Shown: positions 51,601-64,000, counted from the stretch's first letter. The stretch: 64,000 nt of DNA from Hyaloscypha bicolor E (GCF_002865645.1 NW_020194691.1:1634363-1698362); one strand, 5' to 3'. The notes: generated by a model from the sequence alone, not told the origin. A program made the numbers and translations.

Positions 51601-53490
51601 ATAGTTCTAGTATTACTAATATTTACGAACTTCTTTTAAATTCAGATATTTTTATATAATATAAAGGAAATACTAGTTAATCTAGTAATTAAAATAAGCC
51701 ATATAAGCTAGTAGCTATTAACGGGGAAAACTATATACTAGCTTTATTATATAATAATACTACTTTTTGCTTAACCTTTATAAAGCCCTTTTATATAGGA
51801 AATATTAAGGTTATTACTAATAGCCCCGAACCTAAACCTGTTCCCGAACTCTATAGTAAGGCTAAAAGTAATATAGGTATAATTTCTCTTACTATTTCCG
51901 CTATTTTACTAAAGTATAATAGAGAATACTCTTATAAGAACCCGGATATTACGGTATTTCTATAAGATAATAACCTATATAAGAACTCTTATTAAGTTAA
52001 AATTACTTGCTTCCTAGAAAAGAATATATTTAAGGTTATTTTTAGATCTCAGGTACTAAACGAAATATATATCTTTAACTTCTGATTTATTAATAAGATT
52101 AAGAATAAGGGTATAAAGAGAGAGCTTAAGAAGTTAAGACTAGTTATTTAGGCTTATAATAATAATAAGAAATATATAGTATTAATATAATTACTTACTA
52201 TTTAATATATTAGCTAGAGAATTATTCTTAGTATTATTACTATAATAATAGATACTATAAAGCTATATTTATATAATATCTCGCAAGTTTATATCTAATT
52301 AATAACCTTACTTAATTATAATTTTTATATTAACTTATATTATAAGCTTACTAGAAAGCTAAATCTAAATAATAATTCGGTTTTAAAGGTTATAAAACTA
52401 TTATATAGTATACTAGAAGCTGGGAATTACTAGTTTAAGACTTATTATTCCTATTATATTAATAAGCTTTCTATGAAATAGTTAACTTATAACTCTTGCC
52501 TCTTTTATAGCAAGTAACTTTTCGAAATTATTAGCCTTTAAACTAATAATATTCTATTTATTAGAAATAATAATTTTATAAAAACAAAATAACTAAAGCT
52601 CTAAGAAACTAAGTTCTTGGCCAAGAAACATAAATGCCTTACTATTAACTATAATCTCAAGTTTAATAAAGGTATTATTTATATAAATACTACTAGAATT
52701 ACTCTTATATAAGAATACTAATATAAAAACCTCCGAACCGTTTCTATAAAGAATACTACTACTATAAGTAGTAAGGGTACTATTTATTAAGATCTCTTTA
52801 TTAAGGACTAATATATTACCTAATATACTAGAGAAGTATATATTATATTAGTCTATTAACTAGAAGCTTTATATAACCTATTAATTACTACTTAAGCTAT
52901 TAAACTCTCGGAAACTAATATAAAGGCACTTAATAAGTATATTTAATAGCAAATTAAGAATATTACTAGAGAACTAAAATTCATAAAGCTAGTAAAGAAG
53001 TTCTTATATTTAATTATTTTTATAGATACTTTATTTATAAATAATAGGGATCTCTTTTCCCAAATCAGATATATTCTAGTTCTAGTAAATAAAACTAGAT
53101 ATACTAATATTATTTACTAGTTCTCTACTAAATATAAGAAAGTTACTAGAAGTATTCTAGCTTCGGAACTCTATAGTATGGCTTATGGCTTTAATATAAG
53201 TGCTTTAGTTAAATCTATAATTAATAGAGTACTAGAAATAGAACTATTACTAGTAGTTTATACGAATTCGAAGTTATTATATAAATACTTTATTAAATTG
53301 GGAATTACTTAAGAAAAGCATCTAATAATTAATATAATATACTTTTACTAGGTATATAAATAACGAGAAATTATAGAAGTTAAATAAATTAAGGGAGAAT
53401 TAAATCCTGCCGATTCTATAATAAAATTAAAGCTAATAAATGCCCTTAAATATCTAATTAATACGAATACTATATAATTAGATATAGAAA
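48655..53490 (+). pseudogene. Copia gag-pol remnant
   Basis: Plus-strand translation with TAA/TAG read as damaged Q or W gives several recognisable parts. Gag is at about 48660-50000, with a zinc-knuckle-like SYFIYKRPEYRLQKY (cysteines lost) near 49930-49970. The integrase C-terminal half is at about 51230-51830 (IPVKAYSSVGIIEYY, then FKAINNSA). RT is at about 51900-52980, with a YxDD-type block (LQTNNILFI) near 52538-52560. RNase H runs from about 53015 (FIDTLFINN, then ILASELYSMAYGF, then NPADSI). Integrase before RT identifies Ty1/copia. The N-terminal gag matches the short element at 30367-30800. Confidence 0.9.
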
Positions 53491-53714
53491 AATAAATTAA
53501 GTATAAATAGAGCAGGAAATAAATATATAAAATAGGAAGATATTATAAGAGGAGAAGTTATATATAAAAGGCTATAGCCTTTAGTATATAACTAAAACCT
53601 CGGAAGTAATATAAATATATAAAGTATTTGGGAAATCTAGTATTAGGCCAGATTAGGGAATTTATATATAATTAGAGAGAGATACTATTTTTTATGTTTT
53701 TAGAGAATTTCTAG

Positions 53715-53811
53715 TATTAGTATAGCTATTTCTTTAAGAATTATATATATAGTTACGGGATACGGGATATGAGATATAAGTAATAGAATATAAGTAATAA
53801 AATATAAGTAA
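53715..53811 (+). repeat. 3' LTR of the copia element, left piece
   Basis: 97 bp, starting TATTAG, cut by the nested gypsy element inside the LTR minisatellite. The last five bases, AGTAA, are the target duplication. It continues at 60577-60790. Confidence 0.93.
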
Positions 53812-54129
53812 TATTACGAGTATAATATTTAGGGCTTGGAAAGCAAGATAGAAGGTCTCTTATAAAGATAATTCAAAGCTAAGAAAAGGAAAACTAGAAT
53901 ATAGGAGGCTGTAAGGAAGTATATATATCCTATAATATACTAGTTCTAAAGGGGCTTAGTCTTCTAAATATTTCTAGTATATTCCAAGCCTATTTCCCTA
54001 GTAAGATAGCCGTATTATATATGTTTAGGAAGTAATGGGATATGAGTAACGGGATATAGGTAACGGGATATAAGTAACGGAATATAGGTAACTATATTAG
54101 CTAATAAGATTAAAAGCTAAATTATAATA
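53812..54129 (-). repeat. Nested gypsy LTR (3' LTR in coding sense)
   Basis: 318 bp, starting TATTAC and ending TATAATA. It holds four 14-bp units of GGGATATAGGTAAC type at 54037-54092. Differences from 60254-60571 that I compared are transitions. Confidence 0.94.
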
Positions 54130-54389
54130 TTACTTCTTTCTTTAAAATAAGCTTATTCCCGAGCTTTATAAAAGCTATTAATCTATCTAATTTCGTATTA
54201 TTTTTCTTTCTAAAATAAACTAGTATCTCGGATATAAATATTATATATAAAAGGCCAGGGCCTTTACTATATAACTTAGGAGAATTTATTATTATTTCTA
54301 TATAGTTCTAGACAAATATTGATTTTTATATAGTCTAGCTAATATTATAGGTTTTATAGAGGTCCTAATATATTAATATTATTATTATA

Positions 54390-57300
54390 GAAACTTTATA
54401 AAACTAGGGGGCTATTACTTAGTACTAAAGCTAGATATTATACTAGATCCTTATCTTAACTAATCTAATAAATTCTATATTTTAGCTTATTTCTTACTAG
54501 CTTAACTATAATAACCTGCTTAATACTATACTTTTATTTACTATTCTCTAGTATTAATAGGGGCAGTTCCGGGTTTACTTAACTTAGTAGAGAATTCTAG
54601 GAGTCTTTTTATAGCTTCTTTATATAAAAAACTAGATATATCTTTATTATTTCTAATAGTTTTAGGAGAAATAAATAGCTATACTATTCTAGGATCTCAA
54701 ATGGGCCTTCTATTTAGTTCTCTAGCTTCCGGCTCGGATAATTGGATTTCTAATATTTTATAGTAACTTATATCTTATTTCTGACTTTGAAATTAATTAA
54801 ATAGTAGTATTTATTAGCTTATATTATATATTATTCTTGTATTTATTTTATATAATCTTGGGCAAATTACTATAATTTATATAATTAATTTACTAATACT
54901 TTAGCTTTATTCCTATTTAGCTTCTTTTTAGATAAGCTAGCTTTAATAGGGAAGTTCTAGTTTAGAAAAATATAAGGTTTATAGCCTTTTTTAGTTATAA
55001 ATAGAGACTAGCTAATAGATTTATATTAAAGAGAAGCTTATTAATAATTAATTATAGTAACCTATTTATTCTAGTTATCCTAGTAATAGTTAATATATAA
55101 GTATAATCTCTAATTAAAGTACTAATTAATAATTTCTATTTATTTATTTGTTTAGGAATAATTAGCTATAGAAAGCTTAAGCTTTATACTAATTCTTATA
55201 TAGAATTTGCTTCAAAAATCGGATATAAATTAGGGTCCCTAATCTAATATAATTATTTCTGAAATATTTACTTAATATACTATATAAAATAAAAATAAAG
55301 ATACTAGCTACTTGGCTATAATTATATCTTATACTAGAATTATAATTAGGTACTTGGATAAGTAATCTATAAATATAATAATTATATTATAGCCCGATTT
55401 GCTTTCTAGATAGCTCTTAAAGTCTATAGTAATATATTACTAGAAGTAATTAGGAACTAGAAGGAAATAAAGTAAACTAGGCTTCTTATTTCTAGATATA
55501 TATAATTTCCTATAAGTATAGTAATTACTATAGTATTAATTAATATTCTTACTTATAAATAGCTAGTAATATTACTTCTTTAATAATTAATAGAGCTTTA
55601 TATATTTAGGATATCCAGAAAGGGATTTATTATATATTTTACGAATTAGAGTAATTTATAAAAGTAGTCCGGAAGTCATTTTATTCTCTATAATATAAAG
55701 TCTTCTATAATATAAAAGAAGGCTGTCTTATAGTATCTAGATATTACTTTTGGCTTAGGCTATTATATATAGCTTCTCTAGATTAGGTAATATATAATTA
55801 TCTTATAGGATCTTGTCTATAAGTTATAAACTACTATATTTAGTAAGAGCTTCTAATAGTGCTTTTATAAGGGCTACTATAGTAAAGTTTACTAGTAAAG
55901 CTTTTAAGAAAATACCTTTTTCTAGGGAAATTATATTTCTAATAAGGATATTTTCCTCTAGAAAGTCTTTAGTATATATTTGGTTTTTAGAGCCAAATTC
56001 CGGATTAAGTAAGCCAATCTTATAAAGTATTACTATAAGCTATAAGTTATAGATAATTTCCGGATTAATCTTATTTTTGGGAAGAAGTACTTGAGTTTAT
56101 AGCTTCTCCTTAATCTGGCCCTAAGTATTTACTTTATTTTATTTTTATAATAAAGTATTTGCTTACTCGTTTGATTTTCTAGAGTAATATATAAGCTTAA
56201 AGTAATAATAGAATAAGAGCTTAGCCTATCTAGCTTATTAAGAAAAGAGCTTCTTAGTAGTTATAAAGTACTCTAAAAAATAGTAATTAGAATAGACTTT
56301 AAAAAGAGTATCCTAAAGGCCTTCTAGTTTAGCTTTCTATTTCTCTAGTACTTATACTATAGCAAGTATTTTTTTATTATATATATTATAATTAAGCTTT
56401 ACTAGAAATATAGTTTTAGAAAAATAAGCTATAGGATACTAAAGGCCTATTTCCGGGTCTTATTAAGAAAGTAGGCTAGTAATTACTTCTTTAGATATAT
56501 CTATTTCTACTATTATAGGCAGATCTGGATTATAGTATTATAGAACTAGGATAGAAATTATAGCTTTCTTTAGATAAGTAAAAGCCTCTTAATATTATTT
56601 AGACTATTTAAAGGAAATATTCTTTTTTATAAATAAAGTAAGAGGTCTAGTAATTTATTTATACTTTCTAATAAAGTATTTATAAAAGTTATAAAAGCTA
56701 AGAAAGAACTATATACTCTTAACTATCTTTAGAAATTACTAGTTATATATTACTTTAACTTTATTAGGATTTACTTTAATACTAGATATAGAGATAATAA
56801 AGCCTAAGTATTTTATATATATAACTTTAAATTCCGATTTCTTAATATTTACTTAGAGGCTAGTAAAATATAAATAGTCTAGTATCTTTTATATATACTA
56901 TTTGTACTTTACTAGGTCTTCTAAGTAAATAAGAATATTATTAAGATATATTATATAAAAGTTATTTAGATACTTAAAAAACATATTATTTATATAGTAT
57001 TAATATATAGCCGGACTATTTATAAGGCCTTCCCAGAGAATATTATATTTATATATTCTATAGTAAATACGGAATATTATTAGCTCCTGAGAGTTTAGGT
57101 CTATAGCTATATAATAGAAAGCTTAATAGATATCTAATTTGGTATAGATCTTGGCTTTAGATAATTAACTTAAAGTCTTATTAATAAGTAAAAGGAAATA
57201 TTAATTCTTCCGAATAATATTATTTAAATAGCGGAAATTAATATAGAAATATAAATCTTTATTTACTTTTTTTATAAAAAGAACTAGTAAAGCAAAGGAA

Positions 57301-59700
57301 GCCTAATTAGCTTTAATAAAGCCCTTAGCTAGGTTATTTTCTAAGAAATACTTAATTTCTAAAAGCTCTTAAGTAAACTATTACTAGAGAAGTTAATATT
57401 TAATACTCTTAGTTCTCTTTAGGCCTTTAATCTAAATCTTATAATTATATAATCTATAAAGAGAAAGAATATTAGATTTCTTTTTAGAGAAAATAGAGGT
57501 ATATTTCTTGAGTTCCGGAAATAATATCCTCTATAGCTATTAAAGCTTTATTTCTCTGGGCCAGGAATAGCTTCTTTTTTCCGGGCTTTAAGCTTCTTAT
57601 TAATCTTATAAATAGAGATTTAACTAATAAAATTTTTTTTTTCTTGGCTATATAATTAAATACTATAGAGGTAAGAATAGCTAGGTCTAATATTTGCTCT
57701 TTATTAAGGACCTCTTCTTGCTTCTTTGGCTTTTACTTAGGTATTATATCTTAATTAGGCTATAAAAGCTTCTTTTTTATAATCTTATATAATTTCCTCT
57801 AATTAGTCTAAAAGAAGAAAGACTGCTTTAGAATAGAAGATTTCTAGGAATAGCTTATAATAAAATCTTATTAATTAATATTTTTTTAGTATTTCTTATT
57901 AGATTACTTCTCTAGCTATTATTATAAAATACTAATAATATAACCGAATTATATAAATTTAGGCTTATTCTTTGGCTATATAAGCCTATATCTTCTATAA
58001 TTAATTAGAATATTAATATATATTACTTATTTTCTACTAAAAATAATATTATAATCTTTAAGGTTTAGGATAATTATAGATATATTAATGCTTTATTTAT
58101 TAATTAGAAATAAGACTTCTATATATTTCTTAGTAGATTTAACTAGCTTTCTATTAAAATCATATATAGTATAGAATAAAAGAAGAGGTTATAGTTTTAC
58201 TTCTAAGAATTACTCTATAAGCTAAGTAAGCTTTATATTAATAAAGATATAACTATTAGCTCTAGTATTAATAAGGAAAGAAGACTTAATTCCTAATTTA
58301 TTTATACTAATAATATAGGATATTATAAGAGTATTTTCTTCTATTAGACAAGTTAAGTTAATCTTTACTAAATTCATATTATAAGCTCCTAAAATAGAGA
58401 CTTTCTTTAGGGGTATTTATTTCCTAGTTCTATACTAGAATTAGAGCTTAAATCCTCCGAATATTTTACTAGAATAGTATATTTCAGTAAAATAGGAACT
58501 AAGCCCGGCTTAATTCTAGAAAAAGCTACCTTAATTTCCTTACTATATAGAACCGGATAATATCTAATATAGTAGCCAAACTTGTTATAGTTATAGTACT
58601 TAATAGTCGAGAGATTCTCGGTCTTTATAAAATATTACTTATACTTATAAGAGAATATATACTTAATAAAAGTAATTAATATAGGCTTCTTGGGCTCCTC
58701 TTTAGAAATATACTTTTTAGAAATATATGAGAATATAGTACTAGAAGTAAACTTGGCTAAGATAGCTCCTGCCTTTTTATATTCCTTAGTTTTCTTATAT
58801 ATAGCCTTAATTTACTAATTATTAGTAATATAGTATTAAGTAAAGCAAGTAGTATTAATAAATAAATTATTATAGTATATATATACTAATTTCTGGAGCT
58901 TTAGTAGGAGCTTCTTATTTAGTTTATATTTAATATTTTAAAGACTAATATTACCTTTTATAAATAGTTATAAGAAGAGAATATAGAATTCCTGAAATAC
59001 TTAACTAGAATATATTTAAAGCTTACTAAAGTTATAGTAAGTATTCTATATCTTATTAGGGTTAGAGTATAGCTTCTTTAGATAAAAGTAAAGCTCTAAG
59101 AGCTAATAGTACTAATTTAGATTATCTTTATTTATATAAGAATTAGTTAGGATAAGAGTATTATTAGTAAGTTTACTAGAAATATAGATAATCTTGAGAT
59201 TCTCTAAGAAATATAAATTAGTATTTCCTTATAGCTTATTTTTAATCTAAACTAGCTAGTTATTAAAGATAATATAATTTCTAGTAAAGAGAATTAGATC
59301 TAGAAGCTTAGTAATTCTAGTATCTCTAAAAAAAATATAAGATATAGGAAATCCTAGACAAGAATAAGCAGGTAATAGTTCGGAATTCTTTTAAGAGGAA
59401 TTCAAAGTAGCTAGAGCAGGCAAAATAGAAGTAGTTAGAGCTATTATAAGCCAATCTACTATAGCTATATAGTATTTAATATTATTCTCGAGCTTAGTAT
59501 TATAAAGCTTAGTATTCTCGAGAATAGCTTTATTATAACTATAGGTATTCTTATATAAAATAGCTCTTTAGATATTCTTCTAGTAGCTTTTTATAATAAT
59601 ATTAATATCTGAAAATAAGGTATTAGGTTTCTTAGTTCATTTATATAACTTTCTAGTAATAATATAATTTTCGGTTTTTAGAAGCTTTATAATAAAAATA
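54390..59700 (-). pseudogene. Nested gypsy gag-pol remnant with chromodomain
   Basis: In minus-strand order: a gag zinc knuckle (YYNYNKFGYYIRYYP, cysteines changed to Y) near 58606-58560; protease (INTRANSYIFI, original DTGA) near 58279-58241; RT with NNILIYLEDLVKYK (original DDILIYSEDL) near 56955-56912; RNase H with IVEIDIS near 56510-56490 and LEYFITTKKL near 56260; integrase between about 55650 and 55000; and a chromodomain-like end (NKLKYRIYQ, then NLALVLSNSPLVL) near 54560-54390. This is the full chromovirus order. Tyrosine in place of cysteine (TGT to TAT) is what RIP would produce. Confidence 0.9.
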
Positions 59701-60253
59701 AAAGGTTCTATTTCTATAAACTCGTTTATAAATTCTTTAGGAATATTAATAAGACATTTAATTCGAGAAGGGCCACTAACGGGATAACCTAAACTAATAG
59801 GAGCTTTACTAGAAGCCTTAGTAAAAGTTAATATAGTTCCTAGTTATATAGTATTCTGGGAAATTAACCTATTATATTCTTCCTAGTAATCTCGTTACTA
59901 GTATATATATATAGGGCCTATAAGGTTATAAAATAGGGCTTAAAAGTAGTAGTTAGGTTACTAGCCTATAAATATCTATTATTTTAGGACTTAATTAAAG
60001 AGTAGCCTTTATTCGAGGTTCTTTAATTTTTAGGTTTTTAGAAAGGTTTCTAATATATTACTAGTATATATTTATAAAGATATAAATATCTAATTTCTCT
60101 AAGAATTTTAAAGCTTTTTTGCTTTTATTATTCTAGAGTCTATTACTTGTATTTCTAAGGTTCTATTATTTTAGTAATACTTATATTACTAATAGTTCTG
60201 AATTAGTTTATTTGAAATTCTTTATAGAATTAAAGAAAGTAAGCTTTAAATAC

Positions 60254-60571
60254 TATTATAGACATAGTATTTAGGGCTTAGAAAGCAAAATAAAAGGTCT
60301 CTTATAAAGACAATTCAAAGCTAAGAAAGAGAAAACTAGAATATAGGAAGCTATAAGGAAATATATATATCCTATAATATACTAGTCCTAAAGAGGCTTA
60401 GCCTTCTAAATATCTCTAGTATATTCCAAGCCTATTTCCCTAGTAAGGCAGCCATATTATATATGTCTAGGAAATAACGAAATATAGGTAATAGAATATA
60501 GGTAACGGGATATAAGTAACGGGATATAAGTAACTATATTAGCTAATAAGATTAAAAGCTAAATTATAATA
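60254..60571 (-). repeat. Nested gypsy LTR (5' LTR in coding sense)
   Basis: 318 bp, partner of 53812-54129. Its minisatellite occupies 60479-60534 with four 14-bp units. It is followed by AGTAA and the rest of the copia LTR. Confidence 0.94.
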
Positions 60572-60576
60572 AGTAA

Positions 60577-60790
60577 TAGGATATGAGATACGGGATATAA
60601 TTATATAACCTCATATCCCATTAGTAACTTAATTAGTAAACTAGACTTCTTTAGGCTTAATAAATTTAGGAATTATATATTAATACTATAATACTATAAT
60701 TCCTATTTCTAAATAATAACTTTACTAATCTTATATAAATAATACTTTTATACCTATATAATAGTATTATATATTACTAGTAAACTAATA
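60577..60790 (+). repeat. 3' LTR of the copia element, right piece
   Basis: 214 bp, ending AACTAATA, matching the latter part of 47644-47954. It is followed by the copia target duplication ATTAT at 60791-60795. Confidence 0.93.
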
Positions 60791-60795
60791 ATTAT

Positions 60796-62804
60796 AAAAG
60801 AAATTATTAAGATTAATATAACTAAAAATAAATATATACTAGTACCGGATTTAAATTTACTATTTATAAAAGCTCCTAAAGTATTATAATTTTAGGGAAA
60901 TAATATTTCTATATTCTTAAAATAATATATAAATATATATAAAAACTATTATATTCCTAATAATACTAAAAGAAAAAGAATTATTTATTATATTTCTTAT
61001 ATTTATAAGAATTAGATTAAAGCTATATTAAAATATTATATTAATAATCTAGGAAATTATTAGAAAACCAAGTTCTTTAAGGCTTTATTAAAGAAATTTC
61101 AAGAATATAACTAGGAAATATTTAAAATTAGCTATAACTTTCTTAATTAAATTATTATATAAGCCTAAAATAAAGGAATCTCTTTTAAGTCTTATATTAA
61201 TATATTTAATAAAGTATTAAAGAAATTACTAAAAAGAAAAAGAAAATATTTAGTATCGAGAATTTATAAAAGAATTATTTATTCTAGCTAGAAATTATAT
61301 TCTTAAGAATATAAACTTCGAGCCTATAAATATTTCTATTTATAAATATAATAAAATATATAAGAAAGTAATAATATTTTATTAGTATAAAAAGAAAAAA
61401 AATTATTTTAATATTACTAATAATCTAGATATATTTAGATATAAATAAGAATACTTAAATATAATAATTTATAATATAGTTCTTAAGCTAGAAAATAATT
61501 ATTCTTTATTAGTTTCTTTTATTATATTTTTTAAAGCTATTATAGGTATAAGTAAAAAGAAAATCTAGTTTATAGTAAATTATATAAAACTTACTAAAAG
61601 TAATAAACCTAAAGAAAATAATATTAACTAGCTAATAAGAAATCTAAAAAAACGACTTATTATTATTATAACTTAAGAGAATTTACAGAAATAATTTAAT
61701 ATAACTATTATTATAATTCGAGAAAATATTTATAGCCTATTTATATAATCTAATTAATTATAGTAAATATAATAATATTAATAGCCTAGTAAATATATTT
61801 GGATCTTTAGGAAAAATATACTAGAAGTTATAATAAAGATTATAGGAAATACTATAATAGCTATAATAGTTAAGCTAGAATAAATAAAGAATTTAAATAA
61901 TTATATTCTAGAGAAAATTAGTCTTAAGTATAATTAGAAAATATTACTTAAATTAATATAGCCTATAATATAAATCCAGAACTAAAAAAATAAATTTATT
62001 ATAAATATTATAATAAAAATAAAAATAAAAATATTAATTTAGAATATATTTATATTTCTTAATTTTATTACTTATTAATAAAAGAGCTTATAAATTATAA
62101 ATATATTTACTAATTTAATAGAAGATAATATAAAGAAGTATTTAAGCCTAAATAAAAAAATATTTCCTTTTTTTTTTAGTAAATACTAGTAATTTAATTA
62201 AATTATTTCCTAAATCCAAGAAAAAGAATTTAATTATAATTTAAATACTTGACCTAAAAATATCTAGAGATTAATAAGAAATATCTAGTTTATTAAATAA
62301 AAAAGAAAAAAAGAAACTAGCTAACCGGAATCTATATATAAAAGCAAATAAGTTATATTTAAGGAATTTAAATAGCTATTTTATTTTAGAAAGAATTATA
62401 CTAGAATTATAAATATTTTAGGTTCTAGAATTAATAAATAATATTAAGATTTAGCTATAAATAATATTTCTATTAATATTATAACGCGTTCTTTATTAAA
62501 GAAAAAAAGAAAAGAAATAGAAATAATTAAAGAGGTTTTTCGAAAATAAGCTAGAATAGAAAAAAAGCTATTTTATATAAAAGGCCAGAAAAATCCTATT
62601 TTAAGAAATAATAAATAAGGAAATAGCCTAGCTAAGAATTTAAATATTAATACTTCCGGAAATAATTAGAATAAATTAGAAATCTAGTATATTCTTAATT
62701 ATAATAAATATAAAACTTCTAAAATTAATAATATTCTAATAAAATTACTAAAGAAAATAACTATTTTATTTCTAAAAACTTAAAAAGAAATAAAAATACT
62801 TATT
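60796..62804 (+). pseudogene. Gag-like remnant, right part
   Basis: A plus-strand frame begins near 60842 (VPDLNLLFIKAPKVL, then GNNISIFL) and continues as lysine- and asparagine-rich sequence with a possible degraded zinc-knuckle region near 61990-62030. It looks like a fungal retroelement gag N-terminal domain. The next element interrupts it at 62810, so it is flanked by insertions on both sides. The family was not identified and no LTR of its own was seen. Confidence 0.5.
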
Positions 62805-62809
62805 AATAC

Positions 62810-64000
62810 TATAAGGTATTTATTAGTAAGTAATAAGATAATAGAATAAATTAGTGAGTTATAAAACTATAGTATTAAATTTAATATAAAACTAATCTCT
62901 ATTTTTCTTATAAGGTTTAGGAAAGCCCTTTCTAAATAGGAGGCCCTAATAATATATATATAATTAGTAATTTATAAGCCTAATACTTATAATATAAATA
63001 GTAATTAGTTATAAAATTAGAGGGCCTCTAATTTCTCTAATTAATACCCGTAATATCCGAGGTTTATTATATACCCTTAAGTTATATATAATCCTATATA
63101 TATTATAACTATATCTCTTTTTTAGGATCTTATTCCTAAGATCTATTAATTTATTCTAGTAAATATTTAATTAATTATTTATTTAATTAAGATAAACTTC
63201 TAGTATCTTAGAAAATAGTTTTACTAATATAATCTAGATAATAGATATAAAAATTATTTAATTAGATTAGGGCTAAGTAAGTAAAAAGGAAAAGTAATTA
63301 TATCCCAGATATAGGAACTAGCTAGTAATTACGATTTTATTTAGGATCTAAGTATTCTAATTAGCTTAATCTAAAATACTAAGGTATTATCTTATAAAAA
63401 TAATATTATTTATTAGATCTCGTATTAGAATAATCTAAATAGCTATATAAAAAGAATTTAATAAATATTTATATAAGAAACTTATATAAATATTTCTAAG
63501 ATCCTAGAAATTATTTATAGGCTCCTAGAAACATATATTAATTAGTTATACTAGTTTCTAATTAGGACTAGTATAAAAACTAGTAATTAATTTAGGTAGT
63601 TCTCTATTTCTATAAAAGAATCTCTTTATATTATTATATACTTTCTTTTTTTCTAATAACTATATATATAATAACTTTTTTTATTATTATTTTCTAGCCT
63701 TTTCTTTTATTTTTCTCTAAGCCTTTTTTAATTATTTTTAATTAATTCTATAATATCTTTTTCTGGCTTTATTATTTACTTATATAATAATAAATATAAA
63801 AGTAATCTTATAGTCTTTTTTCCTATTATTAATAAATACTTAAAATATTTCAAGTATTTATTTATTAATTTCTTTATCTTATATATTATAGTATCTAGTA
63901 AGAAAAATTATAACTATTATAATAAGAATTCTAAATCTTATATATTAGTAAGTTCTTTAGCTTTAATATTTATTAAAGCTAATATAATTTCAGATTTCTT
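62810..64000 (-). mobile_element. Second family A Ty3/gypsy copy, cut by the window end
   Basis: The 298-bp LTR (62810-63107) matches those of 16234-24066. The following 893 bases match 16532 onward, in the same orientation. The five bases before it, AATAC (62805-62809), should be its target duplication; the other copy lies beyond the window. Only LTR and adjoining non-pol interior are visible. Confidence 0.92.

Larger units (their letters stand above)
53812..60571 (-). mobile_element. Ty3/gypsy chromovirus nested in the copia 3' LTR
   Basis: The element is 6760 bp with two LTRs of exactly 318 bp and AGTAA at 53807-53811 and 60572-60576. Coding sense is minus: gag zinc knuckle, protease, RT, RNase H, integrase, chromodomain. 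The purine run AAAGAAAGAAGTAA directly precedes the 3' LTR in minus sense, as a polypurine tract should. It must be younger than the copia element because it interrupts that element's LTR. RIP stops are abundant, so it is inactive. Confidence 0.94.
47644..60790 (+). mobile_element. Ty1/copia LTR retrotransposon, interrupted by a nested gypsy element
   Basis: ATTAT is duplicated at 47639-47643 and 60791-60795. The 5' LTR (47644-47954) is 311 bp. The 3' LTR is split into 53715-53811 and 60577-60790, which also sum to 311 bp. Subtracting the nested element and its duplicated AGTAA leaves 6382 bp. Domain order is gag with zinc knuckle, integrase, RT, RNase H, which is the copia order. Heavy RIP stops make it inactive. 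Confidence 0.93.

Noticed and set aside
55813..56025. 70-codon plus-strand frame in the nested gypsy element
   Set aside because: Antisense to recognised pol sequence; a chance frame.
1..64000. Possibility of a mitochondrial or apicomplexan AT-rich genome
   Set aside because: The sharp composition change at the gene island, fungal HET/NLR gene, spliceosomal introns, LTR elements with stops at former Q/W codons and CpA/TpG loss point to RIP in a filamentous ascomycete nucleus.
1..64000. CRISPR arrays, rRNA and tRNA genes
   Set aside because: None recognised on either strand. The regular repeats present are minisatellites inside retroelements or WD40 coding repeats.

Overview
The window looks like a filamentous ascomycete (Pezizomycotina) chromosome segment in which a very AT-rich, repeat-derived compartment surrounds one gene-bearing island. 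Three things support this: a HET-NACHT-WD40 NLR gene with short fungal introns; Ty3/gypsy and Ty1/copia retrotransposons of fungal type; and pervasive C-to-T and G-to-A damage that turns CAA/CAG/TGG codons into stops while many CpG sites survive. That pattern is what repeat-induced point mutation (RIP) leaves. The genus cannot be decided from the sequence.

Layout. 1-6400 is RIP-degraded AT-rich DNA with no intact gene. 6400-14170 is a balanced-GC island holding an apparently intact NLR gene (7631-12504, +, two introns, about 1579 residues). Tail to tail with it lies a HET-domain pseudogene (about 12600-13423, -), disrupted by a 272-bp insertion with a 5-bp target duplication and by RIP-type stops. 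Related 52-bp sequences in inverted orientation lie near both edges of the island.

14171-64000 is mostly nested, degraded retrotransposons. A Ty3/gypsy element (family A) occupies 16234-24066, reads on the minus strand and has 298/300-bp LTRs and a GAAAT target duplication. A short non-autonomous LTR element occupies 29201-31928, with 236-bp LTRs and an ATTAG duplication; it is far less mutated than its surroundings. About 42500-46500 holds another minus-strand Ty3/gypsy remnant. A Ty1/copia element (plus strand, 311-bp LTRs, ATTAT duplication) spans 47644-60790. Its 3' LTR is split by a complete minus-strand Ty3/gypsy chromovirus at 53812-60571 (318-bp LTRs, AGTAA duplication). The DNA around the copia element looks like a plus-strand gag-like remnant, which a second family A copy interrupts from 62810 to the window end.

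Functionally, the only gene likely to make a full protein is the NLR, predicted to act in non-self recognition and regulated cell death (heterokaryon incompatibility type). The short LTR element at 29201 is related in LTR and gag to the copia element and probably depends on such an element for mobility. All recognisable pol sequences carry many stops and should be inactive.
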